64,000 bases of DNA from Allolobophora icterica (GCA_963556255.1 OY744616.1:14727272-14791271), one strand, 5' to 3'. Shown: positions 1 through 12,415, counted from the first letter of the stretch. Notes: generated by a model from the letters alone, not told the origin. Translations and numbers: made by a program.

Positions 1-225
1 GATGGCTGGCTGGATGGCTGGATGGATGGATGGATGGATGGATGGATGGATGGATGGATGGATGGATGGATGGATGGATGGATGGATGGATGGATGGATG
101 GATGGATGGATGGATGGATGGATGGATGGATGGATGGATAATGGATGGATGGATGGATGGATGGATGGATGTTCGGATGGATGGATGTTCGGATGGATGG
201 ATGGATGATGGATGGATGGATGGAC
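1..225. repeat. (GATG)n microsatellite
   Basis: A nearly pure GGAT/GATG tetranucleotide tract runs from the window edge to about 225, with a few point changes (GATAATGG, GATGTTCG) near its right end. The open frames across it (MDGW repeats) are artefacts of the repeat. The same tetranucleotide, on the other strand, flanks the LTR element near 15.7 and 27.7 kb. Confidence 0.97.
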
Positions 226-239
226 ATGCATATATCTAG

Positions 240-1000
240 ATATAGCAACCCTTAGAATATTCCTGAAAATGAGGCTCATATCTCCAACGTCCTCGTTCTC
301 TGACTGAATTCCAATGGACGAGTATTAGATACGTAGCTCAGCCAAGAGATAACAGGAATCTATCATTCTCAGAAGAGATATCACTGTAACTGAATTCGAT
401 GTGTTCTGATCTGAAGCTACGATCCTTTCAAATTGAATGGATCGTCAACTAAGCCGACCCCGAGTGGATACACAGATAGAAATCCACCATTTTACTATTC
501 TTGAAACCTTCTGAGTCGCCTGCAGAACCTCAATAAACCGTCTAATTGAACGAACACTATCGCTTATTTCCGAATATCAGCTGTGCCCCAAGAAACACCG
601 CCACTGGCGGATTAGGACGTCGCTCAAATGTAGGCGACTAGGGTATAGGGTGTATACCGCTAGAATCTGGGTCAGGTTACTCGACCTTTCGATCTAATTG
701 GGTCAACTATGCGTAAGTATTATACGCCTCATTGTAAATTTCTTTAAGCGTTCTTTTTCTTGAAAGAGAATGGTAAAGAAGTAGGTTAAACACTAAATTG
801 TGATCTCATTTGTCATCGTCTACAGTTTCTACACTTAGGCCTATATGCGACTCCACAATTTCTAGATCCTATTAGAGGAGCGAGCATTATGCTCCGGACT
901 GTATGGTATCTATAGCGGCTGAAGTATTCCAGGCATCATATTCACGTATGGTCAATGGTCATTGTTGGACAGCTTGGTTCAACATTGGCACAACGTGTGT
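240..1000. other. unannotated unique sequence
   Basis: I see no coding exon, RNA gene or recognisable repeat here. The composition is mixed and stop codons occur in all frames. Confidence 0.5.
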
Positions 1001-1001
1001 G

Positions 1002-1198
<197 letters not shown>

Positions 1199-1311
1199 TG
1201 AGATAACAATCCTACACAACTGAACCAACTCAACTACTGAATAAGTATCCTTATGCGGGTTCAGCGACTCGAAAGTACTCGGCTTTGCAATATGGCTTCA
1301 ACATTAAAACT

Positions 1312-1432
1312 CTGACATGCATACTTACATACATACTTACATACATAGATACATACATACATACATGCATACATCATGGATGCATACATACATACAAAGA
1401 TATATGCGTACGTACATGCGTTATATACATAC
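1312..1432. repeat. (CATA)n microsatellite, degenerate
   Basis: A short imperfect tract of TACATACA units. It belongs to the same tetranucleotide class that recurs many times in the first 13 kb. Confidence 0.85.
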
Positions 1433-1439
1433 AGCAGAA

Positions 1440-2395
1440 ACGAACAATCGGATATCTATTTATTATGGGTTACTTGCTTCGGCTGTGCAATATCTGTCTT
1501 TGGAAAAGAGGATCAGTTCCATTTGTTAACCCAGATATGCATCGATGGGTATGTGGATTATAGCGACTTCAATTTCTTGGCCCTGGTATATAAGAGCGAG
1601 TGACCAAAACTGGCCAGTCCTCTGCCTCGCCTTCTGATATTCCACCGACAACGCATTATCGAGATAGCCTACTCATCTCAGAGCCAAATCTCAAGACTTT
1701 AAGACCGCTATATAAATTTGCTCTATGCTCCTGTTAGACCTGAATTGCCTAATGGTACTTGTGAAACATAAATTTGAAAAACCTTTCTAAACTACCTTTT
1801 GAAATACCAGTTTAAACCTTGACTCTGGTTTAAAAGTCCAGCAAGCGCAGTACTAAGACAATCGTAGAGGCCTACACCTCAGTTAGTATACGATGTACTT
1901 ATAAATCCAATTTCGAGAACAATTGCACCGCAAACGACCAATGTTTACATGTATCTTATCTATTATTTATTACCTTTAACAAACCTTACAAAGACGCCAA
2001 TTGTTTATAGTAGTGTATCATAAACGACAGATAGATCACCTTACCCTAGCATATACCATATATCTTAAAATACAGCTACTTCAATACTAAAAGCATTAGG
2101 GAAGCAGGCAATGACTAGTTTTTCAGCCAAACTTGTAACTCGTTTTGTTTTGTATTTATATTAGCAATGACTTTGAGTCTTAAACCAATTCATTCCGGTT
2201 TTCAGATGCTATAGGTGAATTTAAAAAAGAAACCCGAGATAATCGAGGCCGAGAAGTCGTCTAGGTCACGACCAAGGTGAAATGAGTTCGTCGATAATGA
2301 ACGATGTCGTAAAAGAACAATACTCAAGCTGCTCTTCAACGCCCAGTATAAAAACCAGATATAGAACGCGGTGAGAATTAATGTCAACTCATACC
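1440..2395. other. unannotated sequence
   Basis: AT-rich sequence with no recognisable gene. A motif near 1605-1650 (GGCCAGTCCTCTGCCTCGCC) resembles part of the tRNA-type SINE at 13,985 and 49,975, so an eroded SINE fragment may lie here. Confidence 0.4.
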
Positions 2396-2397
2396 AT

Positions 2398-2860
2398 ATA
2401 GGCACATACACACATACATACATGCATACATACACGTATACATACATACATGCAAACATGCATAGGTACGTACGTACATACATACGTACATATATGCATG
2501 CACACTTACATGCAAACATACAGATAGGCCTACTTACACACACGTACATACTTACATACAAGAATGCATACTGTACATACCTACCCATTTACATACATAC
2601 GTATGTATGCATGTTCCTATAGGTACATATATATATATATACATATTTACATACATACCACATACATATAACAGACATTCACAAATACATGAATGCATAT
2701 ACGTAAATACATTCATACAACAGACATGGCTAGAATGGTCCATGCATAATTCATAAATTCATATATATACATGCATACATAGACCTATATGTATACACAC
2801 GCAAATACGCATTCATACTCACGTAAATAGGCCTACACCCAAACAATCATACATTCAATC
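2398..2860. repeat. degenerate (CATA)n/(TACA)n tract
   Basis: Long imperfect TACATACA tract with CATG and CGTA variants, a (TA)n patch near 2630, and gradual decay toward 2860. No coding content. Confidence 0.85.
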
Positions 2861-3189
2861 GTTGTTATAAACACTCATTACGCATTACTATTATTACATC
2901 AATGAAGAGTACGGTGCATGCACTTTCACTGTATTGTAGCCTATAATTGTCTGGCAATGAACTAAGGTTGTGTGGCTTTCATCTAGACAGCAACGGGAAA
3001 TATTGTTTAGGCCTACGTATTATATAGGCCTACACACTATACAGGCCTACATATTGTGTCTGTTTCTGTTTCAAAGTGGTCACTCTGCTCCATAATTTCT
3101 AGGCTGTGTTGTTGAAGCGCTAGTTTACTCGAGAGTGAAAATGTGTGTAGGCCTATGTGTATATATAGTCTTTGTGAGTGTTTGGTTGC

Positions 3190-3300
3190 CTACTGTTTAA
3201 CGACGCTCTATCGTAACAAAGACGATTAGCGTCGCCCTCCTCATTTATCCACGCTTGGGATTGGCACCATGCGAAAACGGCAGTGGATGAGTTTTGTTTG
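3190..3300 (+). mobile_element. fragment of a long-TIR DNA element
   Basis: The segment beginning TGTTTAACGACGCT and continuing through AGCGTCGCCCTCCTC and TTGGGATTGGCA matches, with a few changes, the left inverted terminus of the more complete element at 12,902-13,525. Only this end is recognisable here. Confidence 0.6.
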
Positions 3301-3459
3301 TATGTATGTAGCAAGACACTGAATCTATCGCCTTTTCCGTATCTGCTTAAAGCGCAACATAAATATATACAATAATATACACGTGTGTATACACGCCAAT
3401 AACTGATATTACGAATATATTGCGGTCGTGAGAGATTTTAACGACGATATTCAACATCT

Positions 3460-4000
3460 GTTCACACCTGGACGAAACTGAGGCAACATCTCACCTCTTC
3501 CTCAGTCTTCACACCTTTTCCAGTCTTCCGTCGAATGAAAGCAATAAAATCCTCGATTCCAGGCGAACGGAGAGTCGAACAACTCCTTCCGACGACACCT
3601 TCCTTAAACGTCCACTTCCGCCAACAATCGTTCGAATAAGAACCGTTCTTCCGAATCACAGTTGTTGCCAAATGGTCGACGGAGCAAATCAAGTGTGTAC
3701 ACAATAGAAATCTCGACGGACCGACGCTTGTGTGATATCGAACAAGACCCCAGAACAGGTAAACACACCGAGCGGCGTCCGGCAAGTGACGATCAGGACC
3801 AGGCCGTTCGACCGAGGATCGCCGGCCGTCGACGGCTCGTAGAGAGAGGAAGGGGAGGAAGGCGGTGGCGCTGGCCGATGTACGGAAGGCGATCGCAGAA
3901 GTTTATTGTAGTTGGAGGGGAGGGTGTAGAGTGTAGGCGGCCGAGATCGACAGAAGGCGATTCTCAAGGAGGCGCGCTTCATGACCGCATAATGAATAGT
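3460..4000. other. CpG-rich unique segment
   Basis: This ~540-bp stretch is visibly richer in GC and CpG than its surroundings (clusters such as GATCGCCGGCCGTCGACGG and GGCGGCCGAGATCGACAG). It has unrelated open frames on both strands of about 100 codons; neither resembles a family I know. It could be a promoter-type CpG island, an exon of an unrecognised gene, or a GC-rich repeat fragment. Confidence 0.35.
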
Positions 4001-4041
4001 TGCCGCGTAAATACATAGGCTATATATGTCATATATGCAAG

Positions 4042-4242
4042 CCTATGTATGTATGTATGTATGTATGTATGTATGTATGTATGTATGTATGTATGTATGT
4101 ATGTATGTATGTATGTATGTATGTATGTATGTATGTATGTATGTATGTATGTATGTATGTATGTATGTATGTATGTATGTATGTGTGTATGATGTATATA
4201 TGTGTGTATGTATATATGTATGTAATATGTATGCATGTACGT

Positions 4243-4274
<32 letters not shown>

Positions 4275-4309
4275 TGTATGTATGTATGTATGACTAGTAT
4301 GTATGTATG
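4042..4309. repeat. (TATG)n microsatellite, left half
   Basis: Long TATG tetranucleotide tract. It is interrupted by the DNA element at 4310-5925, after which the same repeat resumes, so this and 5926-6275 were probably one microsatellite before insertion. Confidence 0.95.
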
Positions 4310-4617
4310 CAGTGGCGTACCGAAGGGGGGGCAGAGGGGGCGAGTCGTCCCGGGCGGCACTTTTGCAGGGGCGACAAAATAGGGTTGAAGTAAAATAAAA
4401 AAGGGTAATTTTTTAAAATTAAAGAGTAGGAGAGAAAGAAAGAAAGAAAAAGAAGGAAAGAAAGAAACCGTCACTTTGGCCAAGTCGGCTTGGCTTCCGT
4501 TGATCGTTAGGGGCGGCATCACTTTCAAAGGTCTACTTTAAACACTAAACAGAATTGCAGAAGTGGAAGCAGAATCGCATTTATGTAGTAAATTGTAAAC
4601 AGAGTAACAGACTAATA

Positions 4618-4870
4618 TTAGTCGTAATCTCCAAACTTCTAAAGCGCTACCCCAAGGCCAAGAGCAGGGCGCCAGCCTATTCACGAGCGCTGCGTCAAAT
4701 CAGAGGTGTTTTCAAAGAGTAGCCCAGAGGAAGTCCAAGTCCGGTTTCCATGGGGGCAGATCAAGAGAGGATTCAGAACAGCTGTTAAGGCGAGTGCTGT
4801 TTTTGGCGAGAAGAATTGAAGACAGAGGATCTGATGAGTCTGGGTAGGAGTTACCTACATACTTTAAAAC
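4618..4870 (-). mobile_element. 5'-truncated LINE, (GATTAC)n-tail family, 3' end
   Basis: GTCGTAATCTCCAAACTTCT is followed by AAAGCGCTACC, AAGGCCAAGAGCAGGGCGCC and TTCACGAGCGCTGCGTCAAA. Read on the minus strand this is the 3' end of the L2-like LINE whose coding copy lies at 28,725-29,524. Other copies are at 14,690, 54,810, 61,283 and 61,678. Confidence 0.7.
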
Positions 4871-5141
4871 ATATTCTTGTTATGCCGCCCTTCATAATCA
4901 TGTATATATATAATTATATATACACACATATACATTATTAACGCTTATAAATGTATAGGTATCAAAACGAATCAATGACATAGAATAAAATTTAATCATC
5001 ACCATCACCACAGGCGCCACTCAACCTGTGCTCAGCGGCGCCTTACACAATAGATTCACAAACTATCAATATCACCACCACCGCCCATTCACCACTTAGT
5101 TTAGTCCTCTTTTAAAAATTAATTTTAAAATTGATCTGGTT

Positions 5142-5595
5142 TTGACAGAAATTGACTGCATGATTGAGTGCAACCACAGTTTCACGGTTGTTGTATGCGG
5201 CACCGGCGTGGTGGGGCTACGTGGGAGGAATGGGACGTACACGTCTTCAGGCAACAATGCGAAGATTGGTCCGGTCTCGATATTTACCGGAATCCTATCT
5301 TACTTTCGAGCAACTCTGCCAGAAAGCTGATTGTAACCTCTTCTCAGCCATCATAACTAACCCAACACATGTTCTGCATCAGTTATTACCTCCAGAGAAA
5401 GCTGTTGTATACTCACTGGGCCCCAGGGCACACAATAGAATTATACCTAATGCTGACTCTTTAGCTCGCAAAACCTTTGTCATTCGAATGTTATATGCTT
5501 AAATTAATCTTATTAACTATGTACACCAAAATGCGGTTAGCAGTTGGTTTTGAATAAAGGATATACTTACTTACTTACTTACTTACTTATGATTT
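5142..5595 (+). mobile_element. LINE fragment: end of reverse-transcriptase ORF plus (ACTT)n tail
   Basis: An open frame at 5164-5502 gives 112 residues with LYAAPAWWGYVG, then NPTHVLHQLLPP, then YSLGPRAHNR and FVIRMLYA before the stop. This pattern (LLYAAPAWW, HVLHxLLPP, final RMLY) marks the extreme C-terminus of ORF2 in invertebrate CR1/jockey-type LINEs. A short 3' UTR follows, with GAATAAAGG and an (ACTT)n tail at about 5563-5592. It is 5'-truncated, lacks the catalytic core and is not functional. It lies inside the hAT-like element 4310-5925. Confidence 0.8.
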
Positions 5596-5925
5596 GTCAT
5601 TTGAAATGAGCATTTAGCGGTTTTAGGCCTATCCTTTAAACAGAGTTTAGTAACAGTAGGCTATTCAGTTATTTTCGAATATCGGTTATATATAATAGGT
5701 TGAAGATGTAGGGCTACGCTTATAGCTAAAACGAATAGGCCTAATTACAAAATACAGTGAAAATTGAAAAATCTAGAAAGGCTAAAAACTGTATAAAATA
5801 AAATTGTATATATAATACGATCGTCATGCAATATCTTAGAGAAAATAGCGCATCGAAAATTAAGTGGCTAAGGGCGTCATTTTGGGCCATCGCCCCGGGC
5901 GGCATATCAGCTCCGGACGCCACTG

Positions 5926-6275
5926 TATGTATGGATGTATGTATGTAACATGTATGTATGTATGTATGTATGTATGGATGAATGTAAAAAACTATGTATG
6001 TAATATGTATGCATGTATGTATGTGTGTATGTATGCATGCATGTATGTATATGTGCATGTACGTACGTACGTACGTACGTACGTATGTATGTATGTATGT
6101 ATGTATGTATGCGTGTATCCATTCATGTATATATGAATGTATGTAGGTATGTATGTATGTATGCATGTATGTGTGTATGTATGCATGCATGCATGTATGC
6201 ATGTATGCCTGCATGTATGTATGCATGTACGCATGCATGTATGTACATATGCATGTATGCATGCAAATGGTAGCG
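5926..6275. repeat. (TATG)n microsatellite, right half, degenerate
   Basis: TATG units with GCATGCATG variants and an (ACGT)n-like run near 6060-6085. It continues the tract at 4042-4309. Confidence 0.9.
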
Positions 6276-6279
6276 CTAT

Positions 6280-7465
6280 CTCTCAACATTTCCCTACAGT
6301 GGCTGTTTTTCTTAGAGTGAGTCCCAAACACAGAGGATGTTGTCTCCTTCTCAATCTGGTATCCTAACAACCGGATCTTTTTATCCAAGCGCTTTGTCGT
6401 AACAAAGATCAGACACCTCTTTTGTTGATAAGCGACTGCAGTGTGTCTGGTTCGTTGTCGCCTGAACTATAATAGCGCTTTAGAAATATCGGGCTTACGA
6501 TTTCAAGCGGATTTCGATTTTTACGGCTAATTATTATCTACCGGAATGAGGAGAAAGCTCAAGAGAATGGCATTCCGAATGATTTGGCAATAATTGTCCA
6601 GATTTCCTTTTCAACGCTGTTGTGATTCCGCAGAACTTGAAGGAGATTATTTGGGTGATAGGCCTCCCTCTGGATCTGAACGTTCTTCTTCTGGCCGTGG
6701 ACGCTGTAGGCCCTATTTATCTTTTATCATGCACTGTGGTCTAGTGTACTGTCTAGGGCTGTACCGAATATTCGCTTCGTATTCGCTTCGGGCCGAATAG
6801 TTGGCCAAATAGCTATTCGGTATTCGGCCGAATAGTAGCGGTCGGGCCGAATACGAATAGTGGTCACGTGACATCTGTTTCTGCATATGCGACTGCTATA
6901 GCGAGTGGAGTGAACGTTAAGTAAGTGACAATATCTAAGTTTAGTTAAATTACTTCCATTCCTAGTTTACACAGACTGGCAGAAGGATGCAAAAATTACA
7001 TGTAGAGAAGTGGTGATAGTGGGCACCCTGCAGCCTTACTCCCCTACCAATTACTCCTTCCTCTGAGCACTCCCCTTCTATTCTAATCTTTACTGTTTTG
7101 TTCATATATAGGTTTCCTATAAGCCTCCTGTCCCTCCAATCTATCCTCCTTCGTCTGAGTGCATTCATCATTATGATTAAATATCGCTTTGCATAAACCA
7201 GCAGCGCTAACGATCAATAGAAACTCATAATGGCAATTTCCTACTAGCTCTTGGCACGACGTCGATCTTGCTCTTACAACGAGCCACTTGAACGACCATT
7301 TTGAAAAAGCCACGAGCTCTAAATGCTGGCCTTCAAGTGAATCACTGGAATGCGTCTACTGCCTTAAGCCGGACCTGCCTTGGGCTGACGAGCGAAGAGA
7401 AGGTGAAGGAAGTAAGAATGATGGCAGTAGGAATAAGAGTGAATGTAGAAAGTCAAATAACGTAC
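6280..7465. other. unannotated sequence with GAATA-rich repeat fragment
   Basis: No gene is recognised. Around 6755-6865 there is a cluster of CCGAATA/TATTCGG motifs starting AGGGCTGTACCGAATATTCG, which looks like the end of a palindromic DNA element, but no partner end was found. The motif GCGCTTTAGAAATATCGGGC near 6475 resembles the LINE 3'-end family. Confidence 0.4.
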
Positions 7466-7467
7466 AA

Positions 7468-7700
7468 ACAAACAAACAAACAAACAAACACACATACATG
7501 CATACATACATACATACACACATACATACTTACACACGTACATACATACATACATACATAGATACATACATGCATGCATACATACATACATACATACATA
7601 CATACATACATACATACATACATACATACATACATACATACATACATACACACGTACATACATACATACATACATACACACATACATACATACATACATG

Positions 7701-7732
<32 letters not shown>

Positions 7733-7970
7733 CACAAATACACACATACATACATACATAGCCTACAAACATACATAAATATATACGTACATGCATACAT
7801 GCATACACACATACATACATACATACGTACATTCATACGTACATACATGCATGCATACAAATGCATGGATGCATTAATACATATATGGATGTACACATAC
7901 AAACATACATACATATACATACATGCATAAATACATACATGCATACATACATACACACATATATATTCAC
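7468..7970. repeat. (CATA)n microsatellite
   Basis: It begins with (CAAA)n at 7468-7490, then about 480 bp of TACATACA units with scattered CATG and CGTA variants. The 100-170 residue frames over it (CMYV, THTY) are artefacts. Confidence 0.95.
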
Positions 7971-8435
7971 GTAGGGTGAGCAGGCGATGCGAGGTGAAAT
8001 GCTATCGGGACGGGGCTAATAAGGTGTGAGATTCTGACACTCACCCGAATTGTGACATAGGCGGCGCTTCTGCCTCGCGTGTATGAGAGGCTATCGGATC
8101 TGGCTTCCAGTTCAGAACCGGAACGAGATCTGTTCCGGCATTCACTGTGATGATGTACTATGAACCATAATCTATTTTAAAGATTTTTATAGCGCCTTTT
8201 TATAATGCCCAAGCCGTCAGCGACGGTCGTTTCGTGTGAAAATGAAATGAAGACTCATAATCCAATGGACAAACCACCTGAGACAGCGCGCTATGTCTAC
8301 CTGCTGCAAAGATAATTATGATTGTCACGCAAGAGGTCAGCAGGTGAATTATGAACTGAGGCTGTGGTTAATATGAGACATTACTGCTGACATAAGAGCT
8401 TTGATGAGATTGTCTAAAGGTTCTGTTTAAAGAGC
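7971..8435. other. unannotated sequence
   Basis: Nothing coding is recognised. TTTTTATAGCGCCTTTTTAT near 8190 resembles the 3' ends of LINE-type repeats seen elsewhere in the window. Confidence 0.4.
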
Positions 8436-8437
8436 CA

Positions 8438-8668
8438 GATACATACATACATGCATACATATATACATTTGCACATATATACATACATGCATACATACAT
8501 GCATGCATACATACATTTGCACACACACATATATATATATATATATATACATACATGCATACATAAATACTTTTACACACATATATACATGCATGCATAC
8601 ATACATTTACATATATATACACATGCATCATGCATGCATACATACATATATACATGCATACATGCATG
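8438..8668. repeat. degenerate (CATA)n microsatellite
   Basis: TACATACA units mixed with CATG blocks and a (TA)n patch at about 8528-8548. It abuts the 3' end of the LINE that follows on the minus strand. Confidence 0.9.
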
Positions 8669-9740
8669 ACAATGACAACAGTGACAATGACAATGACAAC
8701 AGCTTTATTGCATCAGCTGACAAGTAATCATATCACATAAATTTGTGTAGATCCTTATACATGTACAATGACCGTTTAATCTTAACAGACAGGTAATGGC
8801 TATAATTTAATATCCTGTAACATAAAAAGAGAGAAAGAGAAGAGAAAAAAATTATTGCCTATACCTTAGTACGTTGTCAGGAGAGGCAAAGGGTGCCCCC
8901 AAAGGGACCAGAGTCCCGCTAAGCGGGGATACCCAGCTGGTTCAGGCGATAGGTTACTATTGGTTCGTCTAAGTTACAGCACACTCACCATCCTAAGCGA
9001 TTTTTACTATGCAATATTTGATTTGAGAGGGGCTTGTAAGGTTTTTTGCTCCTTAATTAACCTTAACTAATCTTAATTACTAAAAGTAAGGTAAACTTCA
9101 CAGGCGCTGGGCTCCGGCTCCATCCTCCAAGTAAATCCCGGGCGGGGGTCAGGTCAAGCAGATACCATCATTACTTGTAGTCAGGATGAAATCCATCATT
9201 AGCCTTTTAAACCGATGTCTGGTCTGTGCGGATCGGATATGGGGCGGTATAGTGTTCCATATCTGCGGTCCCATAGATTTAACGTTGGTTCTAAGATTAG
9301 TGCGGGCTTTAATTGGCCTATATAATGGTGCTCCTCTAGTGTTGTGGCTGTGCCAGACTGATGCCTTCGAGAAATAGTTTAAGTATGAGTCAGGTAAAAG
9401 GTTGTGTTCAAAACAGTAGAATAAATCTGCTATTTGGTAATTTCTAATTTGAGTAATATTTAACAGTTTCAGGCTAGTAAATATAGGTCGTGTACTGGTA
9501 CTGTTTGCTACTCCCTCAATCAATCTAATGGCTTTTTTTTGTAAGGTTACCAATTTTTGTAGACGAGACGGATAGTTTGAGGCCCATATGAAGTTACAGT
9601 AAGTCAGGTATGGGTATATTAAGGTATGATAGAGACTTTTCTTTATATCTCTAGGAAGTAGGTACGCAATTCTAGATAGTATGCCAATATTTTTCGCTAT
9701 TTTTGATGTTATGTAATTGATATGCGTTTTCCAGGTAAGG
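8669..9740 (-). mobile_element. 5'-truncated LINE with reverse-transcriptase C-terminal ORF
   Basis: A minus-strand frame (9149 to about 9740) encodes the end of a LINE ORF2: LTWKTHINYITSKIAKNIG, LYHTLIYPYLTYCNFIW, LQKKAIRLIEG and GPQIWNTIPPHIR. This order (thumb region, PYLxYCN, LQKxAxR, LWNxLPxxIR) is typical of jockey/CR1-like retrotransposons. The RT catalytic motif is missing. Downstream is a ~400-bp 3' UTR, an AATAAA signal and a (TTGTCA)n-type tail at 8669-8702. The 5' break falls at a CATA microsatellite. A relative is at 59,390-59,810. Confidence 0.85.
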
Positions 9741-9744
9741 TGCA

Positions 9745-9895
9745 TGCATATATACAATTATACATACATAAATATATATATGCATACATGTACATACCAA
9801 CAGACTTGCATATATACCTATATGCATAGTGTATACATGCATACATACATAGACAATGTATACATACATGCGTACATGCATACATACACTGTGAT
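9745..9895. repeat. degenerate (CATA)n tract
   Basis: TACATACA-type microsatellite at the truncated 5' border of the LINE at 8669-9740. Confidence 0.85.
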
Positions 9896-10395
9896 ACACA
9901 TTGCTGGCAAGAACGAGCACGATGAAAAACGAACCGTTTGGTTCAACGATCCTCATCCGGTATTGAAAGGGCAGAGGTTTCGCATCAGTTACTTCTGTTG
10001 CTGTGGAATGAGTTTTTATGTCTCTCTGACTTTTGATCGCAAGCATGTGTTTGGTTGGTAGAGATTTTATGGCCGGAAACAAGGATTTGTTGCTGCAAAC
10101 AAGTTTTTCAGTTGCATAACCTAAAGATTAACTCCTCTGCACTTGATACTCCTTGACATCGCCTGACGTCTGGCAGGAAAAATAGAATCGATGCGTCGAG
10201 CTTACGTCCACAGCTCCGCTGGCTTTACCAGTGCTCCATATAGTATACGCTGTACAGGAGTTAGTATAAAGACACTATAATGGAGTAGTTGAAGGATTTG
10301 TACGTGTAAAATAGGACGAAAAGCACCTGGTGTCGAATTTACAACCGGTGTAAGTGAGGTGATTTAGTTTCCAAGCTTGCAAAGACGGATTTGGG
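9896..10395. other. unannotated sequence
   Basis: No gene or known repeat was recognised in this ~500-bp stretch. Confidence 0.4.
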
Positions 10396-10403
10396 CTTGC
10401 CAA

Positions 10404-10724
10404 CAGGGGCGTAACTTTGGCCTAAAAAGTGGGGGGTACCAATACCTTGGTCTGAAAAGTGGGGGGTACCAATTTCTTCTCCACTTTGGTTTTTCGCATG
10501 ATAACCATTTTGAACATATCCCTGCCAGTATTTTCATTAATTTTGGCTCTCGATTTACCTGTGTATCTAAGCACTTTCATACTTTTGGCGGAAATTGCGT
10601 TCTCTGGGAAGGCACAATAATAAAATATTGATTGGCATTGTTTAAAAAGTGGGGGGTACAGTACCCCCCAGTCCAAAAAGTGGGGGTACGGGTACCCCTC
10701 GTACCCCCACAAATTACGCCTATG
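10404..10724. mobile_element. hAT-type MITE, family CAGGGGCGTAACT (copy 1)
   Basis: Starts CAGGGGCGTAACTTTGG and ends AAATTACGCCTATG. The ends are imperfect inverted repeats. The flanks carry a perfect 8-bp duplication CTTGCCAA (10,396-10,403 and 10,725-10,732). The interior has repeated AAAGTGGGGGGTACC blocks and no transposase frame. Confidence 0.85.
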
Positions 10725-10745
10725 CTTGCCAATCTAACCGGCTCC

Positions 10746-10938
10746 CATAGGCGTTATTTGTGGAGTTACGAGGGGTACCCGTACCCCCACTTTGTGGACT
10801 GGGGTACGGTACCCCAGTTTTTAAACAATTCCAATCAATATCTTATTGTTGAGCCTTCCCAGAGATCGCAGTGTCCGCCTTGCATTGTGTATGTAAGAAA
10901 TTGCTACCCCCACTTTTTAGGCAAAAGTTACGCCCCTG
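10746..10938. mobile_element. hAT-type MITE, same family, opposite orientation (copy 2)
   Basis: Starts CATAGGCGTTATTTGTGG and ends AAAGTTACGCCCCTG, the reverse orientation of the copy 21 bp to its left. The flanks CCGGCTCC and CCGACTCC match at 7 of 8 positions, as expected for an aged target duplication. It is shorter (193 bp), so the interior is partly deleted. Confidence 0.75.
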
Positions 10939-10946
10939 CCGACTCC

Positions 10947-12415
10947 CATTGCTTATTAAAACTGTAAGAAAAAAGATACTGTGAGTCGATAAGTGAAATA
11001 ATTGGCCATGAACTAAAGAGTCATCAAATTTCCATGGGAGAGTAAAAAATCTGGGAAACAATGCGGACGTGGTTCTTTCCGTTGATCAGAGGGTATGACT
11101 CAGATCGGGGTACAAAATGTTTAGTAAAACAAAGCAAAGTTGAAATGGTCAGACCAAAATGACTCATCATCGACTAAATAGATGTAAATGGACAATACAA
11201 GGAAAGTAGAGAAATCTGTAATACGGTACTATGAAAAACTGATAACTAACTTATTCAAAAAGAAGTTGACGACGATAAAAGATCGCTAAACAAGAGACTT
11301 ATACTGTCAACCAAGAAAAGAAAGATGTCCGAAATTCGAAGACGAAGAACAATAGTTAAATGCCCCCGATCAGTAATCTAATCCAGAAACTTCTATAGCG
11401 CAAGTATCGCAGTACAAAACGAATCAAGCAATTAAGCAAAATCGCATTCTGAAAAGCATTGCGAAATCGCAGTCCATACAGTCAAGATCTGCGAGGCAAC
11501 TGAGACGGGAGAAGGGCTACGATGGAGGACAAGTAATTACTAGATAAAACAAGTAGTCAGCATAATGGACAACAATAATGTTTACCCACAGTGCGTGTGA
11601 TCATAAAAGAAAACCGACAAAAATATTTTGGCTGACGTAAGCACGGCTTTGCTCCCCCCCTTCTAAACTGCCAAACCCGTTACTTCCAAACCCTTGCATA
11701 CGTAATACGCACACTGAGCCATTTTAACACCGAACAGAGCCGTTCGTCTTAAATGCCATGCATTATGGGCGCTATGATATATAGCTCCGTGACATGTGTG
11801 TTACGAGCTCAATCGCAGTCAAAACGGAGTCGTCACGAAACGCCTATTTCGAAGCACGTATACTACCTACGTTGGTCGTACTTTAAACGTGGATCAGGGA
11901 ATTGGAAAATCCCGGTGACGTCGAATTTTTGCACACGGACACAAATGACGTCGTAAACGAACATTTTATAGCGCCTGTCGCCAAGGCCCTCAACGCAGAC
12001 GACACATCTTCAACGAGATTGGTTTCTGTAACCACGGCAGCCAATACATCGCGTCCTGACATAAACGTATCGCTGGACCGATGCAAATATATTGCGGGTC
12101 CTTCCTTCCATAACACGCTAATGTGAATCGGAACGCTGCCGAGCCCGTCCAACGCCGACGGGCAGACCGTCTATATCTTCATCGACAGCTGCAGTCGACG
12201 TAGTTCCGACCATTCTGCTCATTTGACTGTCGATGGAAGGCAGATTGCAACGGTCGGTCGGATGGTGGGACGGTTGGACGGTGGGTTGGGAGGCTCTTCC
12301 TCACACATCATGGAAACGGTTTACGATCAGCGATTCCCGGAAGCCGAGCTTTGCATAAGACAACGACACTGGCTTAAGTATATAGTCAGCGAAGACTACG
12401 CACGCACGGATTTAC
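10947..12415. other. unannotated sequence
   Basis: No exon or repeat family was assigned with confidence. The piece ACATTTTATAGCGCCTGTCGCC near 11,960 has the look of a LINE 3' end. A frame at 12,223-12,519 is open but unlike any family I know and runs into a microsatellite. Confidence 0.4.

Larger units (their letters stand above)
4310..5925. mobile_element. non-autonomous hAT-like DNA transposon (1.6 kb)
   Basis: The left end reads CAGTGGCGTACCGAAG and the right end, read inward on the other strand, is CAGTGGCGTCCGGAG, a typical hAT-style terminal inverted repeat. Both flanks carry TATGTATG, compatible with an 8-bp target duplication, although the target is itself a TATG repeat and so cannot prove it. 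No transposase frame is visible. The interior holds two LINE fragments (about 4618-4870 and 5140-5595). Confidence 0.7.

Noticed and set aside
2..239. 68-69 codon frames of MDGW repeats
   Set aside because: Produced by the GATG tetranucleotide repeat; no start context, domain or conservation.
4000..4528. CMYV/THIY frames up to 161 codons
   Set aside because: Translation of (TATG)n; the frames simply avoid stops because of the repeat.
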